Assembly (NCBI GenBank): GCA_938035945.1
Contig: CALHOU010000080.1
Coordinates: 1-50,192 of the forward strand
DNA: 50,192 bases
Source of the DNA: an uncultured Granulosicoccaceae bacterium
Lineage (GTDB): Bacteria; Pseudomonadota; Gammaproteobacteria; Granulosicoccales; Granulosicoccaceae
Reading direction: 5' to 3'
A program made the position numbers and the translations under genes. The first letter of the stretch is position 1, and the number at the start of each line of letters is the position of its first letter. The notes below the pieces were generated by a model. It saw only the letters and a list, made by a program, of their open reading frames with translations. It was not told the origin of the DNA and searched no databases. Below are positions 7,597 to 18,433 of the stretch, one piece after another.

Positions 7597-8370
7597 TTAA
7601 AGTATATCGCCATACTTGGATTGTAGTATGGCGATAGCGGCAGGGCCGGCTGTTTCCGTTCGCAATACCCGTGGTCCCAATTGTAGCGCAGTAAATCCGG
7701 CAGCTTCACTTACTTGAACTTCATCATTGTCAAAGCCGGACTCAGGCCCAACCATAATCATCGCACTGGATATGCTTTGCTCTGTTACCGTGGGTGTTGC
7801 AGAAGGTGACAGAATCCAGCGTTGTGTGTCTGGTGCAGATGCGCGACTTAGTTCCAGAAACTGCGATAAGGATAAAATCGGTTGGACACTGGGTAATGTA
7901 CAGCGACCACATTGCTCGCATGCGCTTAGCATTATGCTGTGCCAGTGTTCTCGCTTTTTTTGTTCTCGTTTAAGTTCTAGTTTAGCAATCGACTGCGCTG
8001 TGTAAATGGGCTGGATTTGGCTAACACCCAGCTCGGTTGCTTTTTGTATGATGCCGTCCATCTTATCGCCGCGCGCAATTGCTTGCACAAGCGTAAGGTA
8101 CAACGAAGATTCGTTATCACTTGTATGTGCGCTTGATATGCTCACGCTGGTTTTTTTGCCGGTGGCCGTTATCTCACCCTGGTAGTTTTTGCCATCACCG
8201 TTGAATAACTGAACTTGAGTGCCCACACGCGCTCGCAACACCGTGCTCAAGTGATGGCTGCTGCGTTTATCGAGCGTAATGTCCGTGTTGGCTACTAGCA
8301 CTTGGTCGGTATAACAGCGCGCGACCCGAGCTTTGCGTTTGTTTGTTTGCAACAGTGTTGGCCTTAACAC
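7597..8370 (-). CDS. rsmE: 16S rRNA (uracil1498-N3)-methyltransferase RsmE
   Basis: 257 residues. A PUA-like N-terminal domain (ITLDKRSSHHLSTVLRARVG, then VQLFNGDGKNYQGEI) precedes a SPOUT knot domain. In the knot GPESGFDNDEV replaces the usual GPEGGF, and LGPRVLRTETA is the SAM-binding loop followed by AAIAILQ. The mid-domain QAIARGDKMDGIIQKATELGV is highly diagnostic. It methylates U1498 in assembled 30S subunits. The chosen GTG start at 8370 directly abuts the dnaG stop codon. It gives about 13 extra residues before the family core ARVARCYT; a TTG within that extension is an alternative. Tight spacing implies translational coupling to dnaG. Confidence 0.95.
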   Translation of the reverse strand: MLRPTLLQTNKRKARVARCYTDQVLVANTDITLDKRSSHHLSTVLRARVGTQVQLFNGDGKNYQGEITATGKKTSVSISSAHTSDNESSLYLTLVQAIARGDKMDGIIQKATELGVSQIQPIYTAQSIAKLELKREQKKREHWHSIMLSACEQCGRCTLPSVQPILSLSQFLELSRASAPDTQRWILSPSATPTVTEQSISSAMIMVGPESGFDNDEVQVSEAAGFTALQLGPRVLRTETAGPAAIAILQSKYGDIL

Positions 8371-10068
8371 TTAAGACTTCTTAGGAATTGATAGCAACCC
8401 GGTGCGGGCAGATGCATCGACTTTACTGGCATCGGTTTTCAAACTACGTGCTTGTAGCTGTTTCAAGCTGTGCGTAAATTCGTCCAAGGCGGTTTGCGCA
8501 TCCAGTTCGCGATTATCTGGCCAGTATGGTTTAACCGCCAAGTTTGATAGAAAGCCATAGTTAGGGCTGTCACTGAAACGCTCTAACAGGCGAGCGGTTG
8601 TGATGGTCGGGTCGGCTGTGCAATGTTCAATTATTTTAAGTAACACGTCACTGCCGCGTAGGTTTGTATCGATTTTTAATTGAGTTAAGTCTTGCTCGGT
8701 AATAATGCTTGGGTGTTGCAATGCCAGCAAGACTGAACGGCTCATGGCCGTTAAATTATCGCTGTTGTTCTGTACCCTGTTTTGTGTTTTCGGTGCTGGC
8801 GGTGCGCCGGCATTATTACTACCCATGGGAATACCAATCAGGGTTTCAAGCTTGCGTGTTGCCAGCTGCTTGTAAACACTGCGTGGTATGGTGTCTAACA
8901 AGGGTTTGGCTTTGTCGGCCAAAGTGGCTTTACCGCCAATCGATGTCATGTCGAGCTCACTGGCTAAGTGATCGTATAAAAAATCGATAATTGATTGGCG
9001 CTGCGCGAGTAAATCCTGAAAGCCTGCATGCCCGTGTTTTGTCACAATCGAATCGGGGTCTTCTCCATCAGGTAGAAACAGAAAATGGGCATCGCGGCCA
9101 TCTTGTAAGCATGGCAAGGTGTTCACCAGGGCTCGCCATGCGGCCTTGCGTCCAGCCTTGTCGCCATCGAAACAGAACACAATGTTGGGCACTACTTTAA
9201 ATAGAATTTCGCTGTGCTGCTGGTTTGCCGCTGTGCCCAGCGTTGCAACCGCATTGTCAATATTGTGTTGCGCTAAGGCAACCACATCCATGTAGCCTTC
9301 AACCACAATCACCATGTCGACATCTTGAATCGCTTTGCGCGCCTCAAACAAACCATACAACTCGCTGCCTTTATGGAACAGAGGCGTTTCTGGTGAATTT
9401 AAATATTTTGGTTCTTGATTGTCGAGCACACGACCGCCAAAGCCAATAACCCGTCCGCGTCGATCGCGAATGGGAAACATGATTCTATTGCGAAATCGTT
9501 GGTAGCTACGCTGCGCATCTTTTCTGATCAACATGCCGGTTTTGATTAAATCTTCTTCGGCACCTGTTATTGCATTGGTTAGCGCGTCCCAACCATCGGG
9601 TGCATAACCAATACCAAATCGTTTGGCTGTCTCGCCGCTCAGGCCGCGCGCTTTTAAATAGTCAATTGACTCAGGTGAGTCGCGCAGTTGTGCTTGAAAA
9701 AAGTCGGCGACAGATTCAAGCAGTGCATACAGTGGACGATTGTCGCTGTGCATTTTGGCGGCGAGTTCATCACGCGGTACTTCAAGGCCTACGCTCTCTG
9801 CCAAGGTTTCAATCGCATCAACAAAGTGCATGTTTTCGTAGGCCATTAAAAAACCAATGGCATTGCCTTTTTCGCCACAGCCAAAACAGTAGTAAAACTG
9901 TTTGGTTTGGCTAACCGAGAAGGACGGCGTTTTCTCGTTATGAAATGGGCAGCAGGCCATGTGGTTGCTGCCACTTTTTTTCATGGTTACGCGCGGGCTA
10001 ATGACATCGACTATGTCGATGCGACTGAGAAGGTCGTCGATAAACGCTTGTGGAATTGGGCCTGCCAT
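8371..10068 (-). CDS. dnaG: DNA primase DnaG
   Basis: 565 residues from the ATG at 10068, which gives the canonical N-terminus MAGPIPQAFIDDLLSRIDIV; the frame is open to 10107. The CHC2 zinc finger is intact (C40, H43, C61, C64), followed by the RNA polymerase core. The Toprim motif is VVEGYMDVVAL with FDGDKAGRKAAWRAL for metal and primer synthesis. The C-terminal DnaB-interacting helical domain is divergent but of normal length. It synthesises RNA primers at the replication fork. In relatives it follows rpsU and yqeY and precedes rpoD; here the upstream neighbour is gltB and the downstream one rsmE. Confidence 0.97.
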   Translation of the reverse strand: MAGPIPQAFIDDLLSRIDIVDVISPRVTMKKSGSNHMACCPFHNEKTPSFSVSQTKQFYYCFGCGEKGNAIGFLMAYENMHFVDAIETLAESVGLEVPRDELAAKMHSDNRPLYALLESVADFFQAQLRDSPESIDYLKARGLSGETAKRFGIGYAPDGWDALTNAITGAEEDLIKTGMLIRKDAQRSYQRFRNRIMFPIRDRRGRVIGFGGRVLDNQEPKYLNSPETPLFHKGSELYGLFEARKAIQDVDMVIVVEGYMDVVALAQHNIDNAVATLGTAANQQHSEILFKVVPNIVFCFDGDKAGRKAAWRALVNTLPCLQDGRDAHFLFLPDGEDPDSIVTKHGHAGFQDLLAQRQSIIDFLYDHLASELDMTSIGGKATLADKAKPLLDTIPRSVYKQLATRKLETLIGIPMGSNNAGAPPAPKTQNRVQNNSDNLTAMSRSVLLALQHPSIITEQDLTQLKIDTNLRGSDVLLKIIEHCTADPTITTARLLERFSDSPNYGFLSNLAVKPYWPDNRELDAQTALDEFTHSLKQLQARSLKTDASKVDASARTGLLSIPKKS

Positions 10069-10092
10069 AAAACCAAATATAACACTCCCGAG

Positions 10093-10121
10093 CACCGCCC
10101 GAGTCACTGACTCAGGCGGTG
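10093..10121 (-). terminator. Hairpin between gltB and dnaG
   Basis: A 14-base inverted repeat (10093-10106 with 10108-10121) with one internal non-identity. In minus-strand RNA the odd pair is a G-U wobble, whereas in plus-strand RNA it would be a C-A mismatch, so the structure is built for the minus transcript. It lies 7 bases after the gltB stop and 24 bases before dnaG. No proper U-tract follows, so full intrinsic termination is doubtful; it may be an mRNA 3'-end stabiliser or attenuator. Confidence 0.55.
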
Positions 10122-10128
10122 AGGGGGT

Positions 10129-13100
10129 TTAGGCCGCTCTATTTAAGGTTGCGAGCAATTCTGAGAGCTCAGATGCCTTTGGTTTGACCATCCAAAACCT
10201 GGCGGCGAGGTGGTAGAAGTCGTCAACCATCTCTTGCCCTTGCGTACTACCAGTTTCGCGCACATGGTCTTCAAGTAAGGAGAACAGGTAGTTGCGGTAG
10301 CGCTCCATGGATTCAGAGTGCAAGCGGTGGATGTCGATCAGTTCATGATTGTATCGATCTACAAACACGTTATGTTGATCGAAAACAAACGCCAATCCTC
10401 CGGTCATGCCAGCACCAAAATTAACACCGGTGTTACCCAGCACGATGACACAACCACCAGTCATGTATTCGCAGGCATGATCACCCACCCCTTCGGTAAC
10501 AGCGATTGCTCCGCTGTTTCGAACCGCGAATCGTTCACCGGCCAAGCCGGCTGCATAAAACGAACCGCCGGTTGCACCATATAAACAGGTGTTGCCAACA
10601 ATCGTTGAATCGCGGCCGGTGTAGCGCGCGTCGGCAGGTGGGCGGATAACGATCTTGCCGCCGGCCATGCCTTTACCAACATAGTCGTTGGCGTCGCCAT
10701 CGAGGTGTAGATTTAAACCGCCAGCGTTCCACACACCAAATGATTGACCAGCGGTGCCTGTGCAATACAAGTTGATCGGCGCATCACTCATGCCGGTGTC
10801 GCCATGCAGTTTGGCAATCGCACCCGATAGCCGCGCACCGATAGATCGGTTTACGTTTTTAAGTTCATAGTGAAAATCACCACCGCTTTTTCTTTCAATC
10901 GCGGTTTTGCAATCCAACATCATTTTTTCTGCAAGCAAGCCTTTGTCCATTGGCTCGTTGCGTTCTACCTGACAAAAACGTGGTGCGTCATCTGGAATAC
11001 CGCCGGTGGCAAGTAACGGCGTCAAGTCAATTTTTGCTTGTCGCTCGGTCACGCCTTTACTCGGTTCGAGCATTTCAGTGTGGCCGATGATGTCGGACAA
11101 TTTAGTGACGCCTAAGCTTGCCATGTGTTGACGAACGTCTTCGGCCACAAACTTCATGTAGTTCATGACCTTATCCACGTTGCCGTGGAAGTGACGCATG
11201 CGCAGCACTTTGTGTTGGGTGGCAACACCCGTTGCGCAGTTATTCAAGTGGCATATGCGTAAGTATTTGCAGCCCATAGCGATCATTGGCCCAGTGCCAA
11301 AACCAAAACTCTCCGCACCCATTAGCGCCGCTTTTATAACATCAAGCCCAGTCTTTAAACCGCCATCGGTTTGCACGCGAACCTTGGCGCGTAAACCGTT
11401 GGCGCGTAATACCTGATGCGTTTCCGACATGCCAAGTTCCCAAGGAGAACCTGCGTATTTAACGCTTGTCAGTGGGGATGCGCCGGTGCCGCCATCGTAG
11501 CCAGAAATGGTAATAAGATCGGCATACGCTTTTGCAACACCTGCAGCGATAGTGCCCACGCCTGCTTCTGCCACCAGTTTTACGGAGATCAGTGCTTCAG
11601 GGTTCACCTGTTTTAAATCAAAGATAAGCTGAGCAAGGTCTTCTATTGAATAAATGTCGTGATGCGGTGGTGGGGAAATCAAGGCAACACCAGGCGAGCT
11701 ATGACGCAAGCGCGCGATCATTTCATTGACCTTATGTCCGGGCAACTGCCCACCTTCACCAGGCTTTGCGCCTTGGGCAATTTTTATTTGCAACACCTCG
11801 GCATTCACCAGGTAGTGTGGTGTAACACCAAAACGTCCTGATGCGACCTGCTTAATCTTCGACATTTTCAGTGTGCCATAACGTGCAATGTCTTCACCGC
11901 CTTCGCCCGAGTTTGAACGACCACCGAGTCGGTTCATGGCTTCGGCCAGGGTTTCATGTGCTTCTGGTGACAGTGCACCTAATGACATGCCCGCTGAATC
12001 AAATCGTTTTAATATCGCTTCAACAGGTTCTACCGATTCGATGGGGACGGCAGGTCCAATGGGTTTTAAATCGAGTAAGTCTCGCAGCATTGCTGGGCGT
12101 CGGTTGTCGACGCTGTCAGCATAAATTTTATAGTCGGCATATTCGCCGCTGGTAACGGCCGCTTGTAGTTGATTAACTACGTCCGGGTTGTAGGCGTGGT
12201 ACTCGCCACCGTGAATGTATTTGAGTAAGCCGCCTTGCGCTGGTTCAACTTGTGGGTCGAAGGCCTGCTGGGCGAGTAGCTTTTGGTCTTTTTCAAGATC
12301 ATCAAAGTCGATCCCTTGGATGCGGCTGGTGGTGCCGGTAAAACACAGGTCGACGACCTTGTTGTGTAAGCCGACGATCTCATAGAGCTGTGCACCACGA
12401 TAACTGGCTATGGTTGAAATGCCCATCTTTGACAGGATTTTCATCAAGCCTTTATTAATACCTTTGCGGTAGTTTTGTTGTAGCTGAGGCACATCACTGT
12501 CGCTAAGCTCACCTGTGCGCACCATGCCTTGAATCGACTCATAGGCTAGATACGGGTAGATCGCAGTGGCACCATAGCCAACCAATACAGCGATTTGATG
12601 AGAGTCACGTGCAGTTGCAGTTTCCAGAACGATGTTTGCATCGCAACGGCAATTGGCTTTAATTAACGCATGATGAACGGCGCCGGTGGCCAGCAATGCG
12701 TGCACAGGCAGCATGCCAGTGGTGACTTCACGATCCGTTAATATAAGAATCACACACTGATTGTCACGTACCGCTGTAATCGCTTGGTCCGTAATATTTT
12801 TTAGTGCTTGTTCAAGTGTTGTGCTAGATGGGTCGTATTGTAAATCGATGACCGCGTTTGCATAGCCGGGTTCGTCATCCATTGCGACCAAGGTTTCAAA
12901 CTTTTCGCGCGATAACACGGGTGAGCGAACCAGCAATCGATTGGCATGGTGGTGAGTTTCGCGAAACAAATTCTTCTCGCGACCAAAACACGTTTCCAAT
13001 GACATCACGATTGTTTCACGCAGTGGGTCGATCGGTGGGTTGGTTACTTGGGCAAATTGCTGACGGAAATTATCGTACAAGTGCCGCACGTGTTCTGACA

Positions 13101-14610
13101 TAACCGGGAATGGGGTGTCATCACCCATCGAACCAACGGCCTCTTGCGCACCTTCTGCTAAAACACGTATAACTTGGTCGCGCTCTTCAAATGTTACGTT
13201 GAACATTTTTTCAAACGTCGCAAGTTGATCGTCGGTGAACGGTGCTGAGCGTTCAGGCAAGTCGCGCAAACGTGAGCGTAGGTGGCGCGAATTTTTTTGT
13301 AGCCATTTTGCATACGGCTGTTGGTTTTTTAAAAGATCACTGATGTCTTGCGGTAAAAGCAAGCGACCGGATTGGGTGTCGACAGCCAGCATCTCACCAG
13401 GCTTTAGTCGACCCTTAGTGACTATTTCGCTTGGCAAGTAGTCATGCACACCAACTTCAGATGCCAGAGTGATGTGGCGATCTTTTGTGATTACGTATCG
13501 AGCAGGGCGTAAGCCATTTCTATCAAGTGTACAACTGGCATAGCGACCATCGGATAAGACGATACCCGCAGGGCCATCCCAGGGCTCCATGTGCATGGAG
13601 TTGTATTCTAAAAATGCGCGTAGCTCTGAGTCGAGTTCCCATGTGTTTTGCCAAGCCGGTGGTATCAACATGCGCATCGCACGAAAAATGTTCATGCCAC
13701 CAGCGAGCAATACTTCCAACATGTTGTCCAGGGACATCGAATCAGAACCGCTTTGACTTACCAGCGGTTTTAGCTCAGGTAACTCGGGTAATACGTCTGA
13801 GCGTAACTTAGGTGCACGTGCGTTGGCCCAGTTTCGATTGCCTTGAATGGTATTGATCTCGCCGTTGTGTGCCAGATAGCGAAACGGTTGCGCTAACTTC
13901 CATTGTGGCAAGGTGTTGGTTGAAAAGCGCTGATGAAAAACAGCAATCGATGATTGCAAAGATTCATCTTCCAGATCAGGATAGAAGCTGCTTAAAAACT
14001 CCGGCATGACCAGACCTTTGTACAACACCACATCGCAAGACAAAGAACACACGTAGAATTCTGTGTCGATTGCTTCTAAAGCAATCTCGGCTTTGCGTCT
14101 TGCCACAAACAGGTTTCGGTTGAATTCGGCCGTGTCCATTTCTTCCGTGGCACTAACAAAGAGTTGCTCAATGCGAGGTACTGATAACTTTGCTTGTTCA
14201 CCACAGGCGTTGATATCGATGGGCACGGTGCGCCAACCATTAAAACGTAAACCGCGTGCAATGCATTCTTCTTCTAATCGAGTACGGCAGCGGTTGGCGA
14301 TGTCTTCATCGTGGCTCATAAAGACGATGCCGGTGGCGAATTCGCCTTGCACAGCTATCCCGGCTTCAGCTGCAGCACTGCGAAGAAATTCTGTGGGTTT
14401 GCGCAACAGCAAGCCACAGCCATCGCCGGTCTTACCGTCAGCGCCGATCGCACCTCGGTGAGTCATTCGGCCCAGCGCGGTTATGGCGGTTTTCACCAGG
14501 CTATGGCTGGCGCGACCATCCATTTGTGCGATCAGCCCAAAGCCGCAATTGTCATGTTCGAAATTCGGCTGGTAGAGTCCGTTCTTAGCGAGGTTATCCA
14601 GGTAAGTCAT
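10129..14610 (-). CDS. gltB: Glutamate synthase (NADPH) large subunit
   Basis: 1493 residues from ATG 14610. The frame runs to 14706, but the extension is not family-like. It makes glutamate from glutamine and 2-oxoglutarate with electrons from GltD. Order of domains: a short propeptide ending before Cys22 of CGFG, the N-terminal nucleophile of the class II amidotransferase; a central domain; the FMN/synthase domain ([20 protein letters not shown]); the 3Fe-4S cluster cysteines in [16 protein letters not shown]; and the C-terminal GXGXG beta-helix ([31 protein letters not shown]). Its usual neighbour gltD is more than 16 kb away at 31401. Upstream, 14611-14892 is a 282-base gap that presumably holds the promoter; no clear boxes stand out. 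Confidence 0.97.
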   Translation of the reverse strand: MTYLDNLAKNGLYQPNFEHDNCGFGLIAQMDGRASHSLVKTAITALGRMTHRGAIGADGKTGDGCGLLLRKPTEFLRSAAAEAGIAVQGEFATGIVFMSHDEDIANRCRTRLEEECIARGLRFNGWRTVPIDINACGEQAKLSVPRIEQLFVSATEEMDTAEFNRNLFVARRKAEIALEAIDTEFYVCSLSCDVVLYKGLVMPEFLSSFYPDLEDESLQSSIAVFHQRFSTNTLPQWKLAQPFRYLAHNGEINTIQGNRNWANARAPKLRSDVLPELPELKPLVSQSGSDSMSLDNMLEVLLAGGMNIFRAMRMLIPPAWQNTWELDSELRAFLEYNSMHMEPWDGPAGIVLSDGRYASCTLDRNGLRPARYVITKDRHITLASEVGVHDYLPSEIVTKGRLKPGEMLAVDTQSGRLLLPQDISDLLKNQQPYAKWLQKNSRHLRSRLRDLPERSAPFTDDQLATFEKMFNVTFEERDQVIRVLAEGAQEAVGSMGDDTPFPVMSEHVRHLYDNFRQQFAQVTNPPIDPLRETIVMSLETCFGREKNLFRETHHHANRLLVRSPVLSREKFETLVAMDDEPGYANAVIDLQYDPSSTTLEQALKNITDQAITAVRDNQCVILILTDREVTTGMLPVHALLATGAVHHALIKANCRCDANIVLETATARDSHQIAVLVGYGATAIYPYLAYESIQGMVRTGELSDSDVPQLQQNYRKGINKGLMKILSKMGISTIASYRGAQLYEIVGLHNKVVDLCFTGTTSRIQGIDFDDLEKDQKLLAQQAFDPQVEPAQGGLLKYIHGGEYHAYNPDVVNQLQAAVTSGEYADYKIYADSVDNRRPAMLRDLLDLKPIGPAVPIESVEPVEAILKRFDSAGMSLGALSPEAHETLAEAMNRLGGRSNSGEGGEDIARYGTLKMSKIKQVASGRFGVTPHYLVNAEVLQIKIAQGAKPGEGGQLPGHKVNEMIARLRHSSPGVALISPPPHHDIYSIEDLAQLIFDLKQVNPEALISVKLVAEAGVGTIAAGVAKAYADLITISGYDGGTGASPLTSVKYAGSPWELGMSETHQVLRANGLRAKVRVQTDGGLKTGLDVIKAALMGAESFGFGTGPMIAMGCKYLRICHLNNCATGVATQHKVLRMRHFHGNVDKVMNYMKFVAEDVRQHMASLGVTKLSDIIGHTEMLEPSKGVTERQAKIDLTPLLATGGIPDDAPRFCQVERNEPMDKGLLAEKMMLDCKTAIERKSGGDFHYELKNVNRSIGARLSGAIAKLHGDTGMSDAPINLYCTGTAGQSFGVWNAGGLNLHLDGDANDYVGKGMAGGKIVIRPPADARYTGRDSTIVGNTCLYGATGGSFYAAGLAGERFAVRNSGAIAVTEGVGDHACEYMTGGCVIVLGNTGVNFGAGMTGGLAFVFDQHNVFVDRYNHELIDIHRLHSESMERYRNYLFSLLEDHVRETGSTQGQEMVDDFYHLAARFWMVKPKASELSELLATLNRAA

Positions 14611-14892
14611 AAAAGTATTAGCCTCGGTCAATGAATCGATGCGCGCATGAAACTGGCCCGCGCGGCCGATCAGTATACCGACCGTAAAGGGGCGGTAAAA
14701 CTGCAAAAATTCGGTGGAAGTACTGTGAAATTGCCGAGGTGGTGTTCAGAAATGGGTGCAGAAGGATGTTTTATTCTGAAAAATACCAATTATTTCAATG
14801 ATTTATTCGGTGTTGGCCGCCTAGTAAGCGCTATTGCAGGCGACGTTCATTGCTTGCTCTAGCAACATGCAGTTGTGAAACAGAATCCGCTA

Positions 14893-16575
14893 TTACTGCT
14901 CTTTCATTGCCTTTTGAATTCGGCTGACGGCGCGAATCCAAGGTTGGTTGCTGCGCGCATTGGCCGGCATTTTTTCAATATCTTTGCGTGCCTCTTCAAT
15001 GCTGCCGTAGAGCCCATGTACCAGCGCAAACCAAGTAGCGCCATTGCGTTCGAACGAGAATATGGAGTTGGGTGGGTCCATTTGATTTCTGGCCAAAAAG
15101 GCTTCGACTGACGAGCGGTCTTTGGATGCGCTCATTTGCACAGTAAACAGATTCGGGTTTTGCACCAGAATCCAATTTGGCGATTCGAGATTACTCAGGT
15201 TTGCCACGGCGCTGGCGGCAGCTTTTGCCGCTGCTTCTTCCTCGGCAGCTTTTGCCGCTGCATCGGCTTTGGCTTTCTCGGCGGCTTCTTTGGCTGCTTT
15301 CTCTTTTGCTGCTGCCTCTTCAGCCGCTTTTGCTTTTGCCAATTTTTCTTCTTCGGCCCGCTTCGCAGCTTCACGCTCTAACTTGGCTTGCTTTTGCGCT
15401 TCAGCTTTTGCCGCTGCCGCTTTCTCTTCGGCTGTTTGCGCTGTGTCGCTGCCGGTTGCATCAGTGTCAGTGGTGACAGTGTTGTTTTGTTCAGTGGCTT
15501 GTGCAGCTTTTGCGGCGGCCAGTTTTTGTGCAGCTTGCTGTTCTTTTAGGCGTTGTTGTTCTTCAGCGATTTGCTCGGTTTCGAGCTTTTTATTCTCAAC
15601 CACCTTGTAGCGATCATCTGGCACTGTGTTTGAATTGGGCTTTAGCCAGAACAAACCAGCAAAAATCATTGCCAAAGCGGCTGCGCCTACCAACAACTTG
15701 GTACCACCAATATTGCCCAGAAAACCACCACCCGCTTTCTTTTTGGTTTCATTGAGCTCTGGCGGCAACTCAGGTACGTAGTTTTCGTCGTGGCTATTGA
15801 GATGCTGCGCTGCCACGGCGTGCAGTAGGCCTGGTCGGCCACCGGCTTCTTCATTGATGGTGGCAATTTCTTGATCGGTAAACGGGAAGTCACCGTCCAA
15901 GCCTGCTTGTTGCAGACGGAAATCGAGATAGGCCGCGCTGCGGCTCTTGTCGAAGGCATCGATAGCCAGGCTTGAATAGGGTAAGTCCGCGCCTTCGGGC
16001 AATAGCTCTGGTATTCGTTCTTCAAATTCGGTGGGCGCGGCAAGCGTGACACGCAGTAGGGTTTCATCGCTGCTGTTCAAGTAAAGCATGCCGCTGAGCA
16101 GCTTGGTGAGCTCGCCTTCAGGGATTTGATCGGCATCGTCAAGCACTACCGCGCCCAGTGTGTTTTGATCTGCCATGCCCTGCAAACAAGGGATTAGCTC
16201 GTCTAGCATCAATTTTAAATCGTTAGGTGGTTGCCTTTTGAACGCTTCGAGCATGCCAGCGAACAAATTGCTGGTGCTGAATCTGTCGCTACCACGGACC
16301 GAAAAGCACTGTATGCGTTGGCCGCTATTTGCGCCGAGTTGGGTGAGCAGGGTAGATTTGCCCGAATCGTCGGGGCCAAGAATCAATAGCAGATCGTCAC
16401 CGGATATAAGCGCTTGCTTGATATCGTCAAGCTGCGCTTCTGCAATGGCATCCATGAAGGTTTCGCCACCTGCAGGTTCGGTGGTGAACGGTTGTTGTTG
16501 CAGCTGCAATTCGGCTAACGCGAAGTCAGTGAGAAGAGCGGCGCTATCGGTTTCTAGAGTGTCGATGCTCGACAT
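14893..16575 (-). CDS. DamX-like AAA ATPase with SPOR domain
   Basis: 560 residues. The N-terminal cytoplasmic ExeA-type ATPase domain has Walker A GPDDSGKST (67-75) and Walker B AVVLDDAD (142-149). A single membrane span follows at about 294-311 (LLVGAAALAMIFAGLFWL). Next is a long Ala/Lys/Glu-rich periplasmic stalk (about 325-455), predicted helical or coiled coil. A SPOR domain ends the protein (about 465-540, starting WILVQNPNLFTVQMSAS) and should bind denuded septal peptidoglycan. Position after aroK-aroB is that of damX-type genes in gammaproteobacteria, which act at the division septum. Function beyond septal binding is inference. The low-complexity stalk (about 15211-15432) makes long spurious frames on the plus strand. 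Confidence 0.88.
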   Translation of the reverse strand: MSSIDTLETDSAALLTDFALAELQLQQQPFTTEPAGGETFMDAIAEAQLDDIKQALISGDDLLLILGPDDSGKSTLLTQLGANSGQRIQCFSVRGSDRFSTSNLFAGMLEAFKRQPPNDLKLMLDELIPCLQGMADQNTLGAVVLDDADQIPEGELTKLLSGMLYLNSSDETLLRVTLAAPTEFEERIPELLPEGADLPYSSLAIDAFDKSRSAAYLDFRLQQAGLDGDFPFTDQEIATINEEAGGRPGLLHAVAAQHLNSHDENYVPELPPELNETKKKAGGGFLGNIGGTKLLVGAAALAMIFAGLFWLKPNSNTVPDDRYKVVENKKLETEQIAEEQQRLKEQQAAQKLAAAKAAQATEQNNTVTTDTDATGSDTAQTAEEKAAAAKAEAQKQAKLEREAAKRAEEEKLAKAKAAEEAAAKEKAAKEAAEKAKADAAAKAAEEEAAAKAAASAVANLSNLESPNWILVQNPNLFTVQMSASKDRSSVEAFLARNQMDPPNSIFSFERNGATWFALVHGLYGSIEEARKDIEKMPANARSNQPWIRAVSRIQKAMKEQ

Positions 16576-16689
16576 AGCCTATGCACGGTTTGAACAGCGT
16601 TCGATATTACTATATCTAAGTACAAACCTTAAAACTTTTGCTCAGCTGTTGTTGCCGTGTTTACAAAGTGTGCAAGTTATTGCTGACTT

Positions 16690-17796
16690 TTATGTCTGTT
16701 CGTGCCCAGCGATGTGTGCAGTGAAATGATCAAGCGTATTGTGCAGTTTTTCAGCATCAAAGTCGGCACTGACAACAGCTTGACCAATCGATTCGAGCAA
16801 GATGAGTCTTATTTGACCATCGATCACTTTTTTGTCACGCAGCATATAGCGCTCGAACATGGCTTTATCGACCTCACTCGGCGGTAACACAGGCAAATCT
16901 GCCGCTGCAAGTAGCGCACAGCCACGCTCTTTGTCAGATTCAGTGATCATGCCGCAACGCACAGACATATCCAGCCCCATGACCATGCCGGCGCTGATCG
17001 CTTCACCGTGTAACCAAACGCCGTAGCCCATGCCGGCTTCAATCGCATGGCCGAAGGTGTGGCCAAAATTAAGTAAAGCGCGTTGCCCGCGTTCGTATTC
17101 ATCGGCTGCTACAACCGCGGCTTTTATCTCGCACGAGCGTTTCACCGCGTGGGCAATGGATGCTGTATTGCGATCGAGTAAGCTGGTCATGTTCTCTTCT
17201 AACCAAGCGAAAAACTCGGCATCGATAATGAAGCCGTATTTGATCACTTCAGCCAAGCCTGCTTTAAATTCGCGATCGGGTAGGGTCGAGAGCACGCTCA
17301 TGTCTGCGAGTACAGCCACCGGTTGGTGAAACGCACCAATCATATTTTTGCCCATAGGATGATTAACCCCGGTCTTGCCACCAACAGAACTATCGACTTG
17401 CGCCAGTAGTGTGGTTGGGATTTGGATGAAGTTAACCCCACGTTGATAGCACGCTGCAGAAAACCCGGCCATGTCACCAATGACGCCGCCACCCAATGCA
17501 ATCACGGTACAACCACGATCAAAGCCGTTGCTTAACAAGGCATCGTAAATACGATCAACCGTTTCAACGTTTTTGTGCTCTTCGCCGTCGGGCAATACGA
17601 CACTTGCCTTTGGAGTGTTGCCCAGTGAGTCGAGCACTTGTTGTAAATAGAGTGGGGCGATGGTTTCATTTGTCACCACCATGGCTTTGCCTTGCACGTA
17701 TTGATTTAACAATCCGTTTTGCGTTGTTAAATTCTCTCCGATCATGATCGGATAGCTACGTGGTCCGAAGTCTATGTCAACGATTTGGGTAGTCAT
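16690..17796 (-). CDS. aroB: 3-dehydroquinate synthase
   Basis: 368 residues, normal AroB length. It converts DAHP to 3-dehydroquinate, the second step of the shikimate pathway, using NAD and a divalent metal. Seen are the NAD-binding LPDGEEHKN and ALGGGVIGDMAGFSAACYQR, the long motif around PTTLLAQVDSSVGGKTGVNH, the metal ligand Glu in AGLAEVIKYG, and NFGHTFGHAIE and LHGEAISAGM with metal-binding histidines. It follows aroK by 37 bases, a conserved gammaproteobacterial pair. Confidence 0.97.
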   Translation of the reverse strand: MTTQIVDIDFGPRSYPIMIGENLTTQNGLLNQYVQGKAMVVTNETIAPLYLQQVLDSLGNTPKASVVLPDGEEHKNVETVDRIYDALLSNGFDRGCTVIALGGGVIGDMAGFSAACYQRGVNFIQIPTTLLAQVDSSVGGKTGVNHPMGKNMIGAFHQPVAVLADMSVLSTLPDREFKAGLAEVIKYGFIIDAEFFAWLEENMTSLLDRNTASIAHAVKRSCEIKAAVVAADEYERGQRALLNFGHTFGHAIEAGMGYGVWLHGEAISAGMVMGLDMSVRCGMITESDKERGCALLAAADLPVLPPSEVDKAMFERYMLRDKKVIDGQIRLILLESIGQAVVSADFDAEKLHNTLDHFTAHIAGHEQT

Positions 17797-17833
17797 GATT
17801 ATTCAATGTGCTTGCAGTGTCAGTAGTGCGCAC

Positions 17834-18352
17834 TTAAACAAGTCCGTTAGATTTTAAGTGCCGCAAGATGCGCGATACTACATGATGCATACGGCGAGAA
17901 TCGGTAGCGATATCGACGTGTGCTAAGGCGGCATAGATAGGTGCGCGCTCTTCCATCAGCGCAGCTAAACGACCTTGCGGGTCTTCAGTGTGGAGCAGGG
18001 GGCGTTTGGTGTCAAAACCAATCCGTCTGAATTGTTCTTTGAGTTCAACCGATAACAAAACTACGTGTCCACGCTCGCGTAGGCATTCGCGATTGGCGTC
18101 GCGCAAGATCGCGCCACCTCCGGTTGCGAGCACAATGTTAGGCAAGGCAGTTAGCTCATCGATCATGGCCGCTTCCCGGTCGCGAAATCCGACTTCACCT
18201 TCGTAGTCAAAGATGGTTGGAATATCAACGCCACAGCGCTCTTCGATTTCACGATCGCTATCGTAAAAGTCGTAATCGAGTTTTGTGGCCAGCGCCCGTC
18301 CTACGCTACTTTTGCCGGCGCCCATGGGGCCAATAAGGAAAATGCTGGCCAT
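17834..18352 (-). CDS. aroK: Shikimate kinase
   Basis: 172 residues. P-loop GPMGAGKSSVGRAL at the N-terminus, the shikimate-binding DSDREIE, FRDREAAMI and ATGGGAILRD, and the adenine/lid region RPLLHTEDPQGRL. It phosphorylates shikimate at the 3-hydroxyl, the fifth step of the pathway. It lies first after the terminator that closes the pil operon, so it should be transcribed with aroB from its own promoter in 18353-18433. An AT-rich TATAGT is there on the minus strand, but no convincing -35. Confidence 0.97.
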   Translation of the reverse strand: MASIFLIGPMGAGKSSVGRALATKLDYDFYDSDREIEERCGVDIPTIFDYEGEVGFRDREAAMIDELTALPNIVLATGGGAILRDANRECLRERGHVVLLSVELKEQFRRIGFDTKRPLLHTEDPQGRLAALMEERAPIYAALAHVDIATDSRRMHHVVSRILRHLKSNGLV

Positions 18353-18433
18353 GCAAGAGGTTCTTTGCGAAATTTATTGAACTATACCGAAGGTGGGGGA
18401 GGTTTACTTGTCATTGTACAAAAAAGCTGCACA

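Noticed and set aside
10069..10107. N-terminal extension of dnaG
   Set aside because: The family start MAGPIP is at 10068; the extra residues overlap the gltB-dnaG hairpin region.
14063..14461. 132-codon frame antisense to gltB, with many similar antisense frames across 10.3-14.6 kb
   Set aside because: All lie opposite a long, clearly coding gene and show no protein motif.
14611..14706. N-terminal extension of gltB
   Set aside because: GltB must be processed just before the Cys of CGFG; the ATG at 14610 gives the usual short propeptide, and the extension has no family similarity.
15122..15610. 162-codon plus-strand frame rich in Ala, Phe and Ser
   Set aside because: It is the antisense of the Ala/Lys/Glu stalk of the DamX-like gene; the composition is a by-product of GCN/GCY codons.
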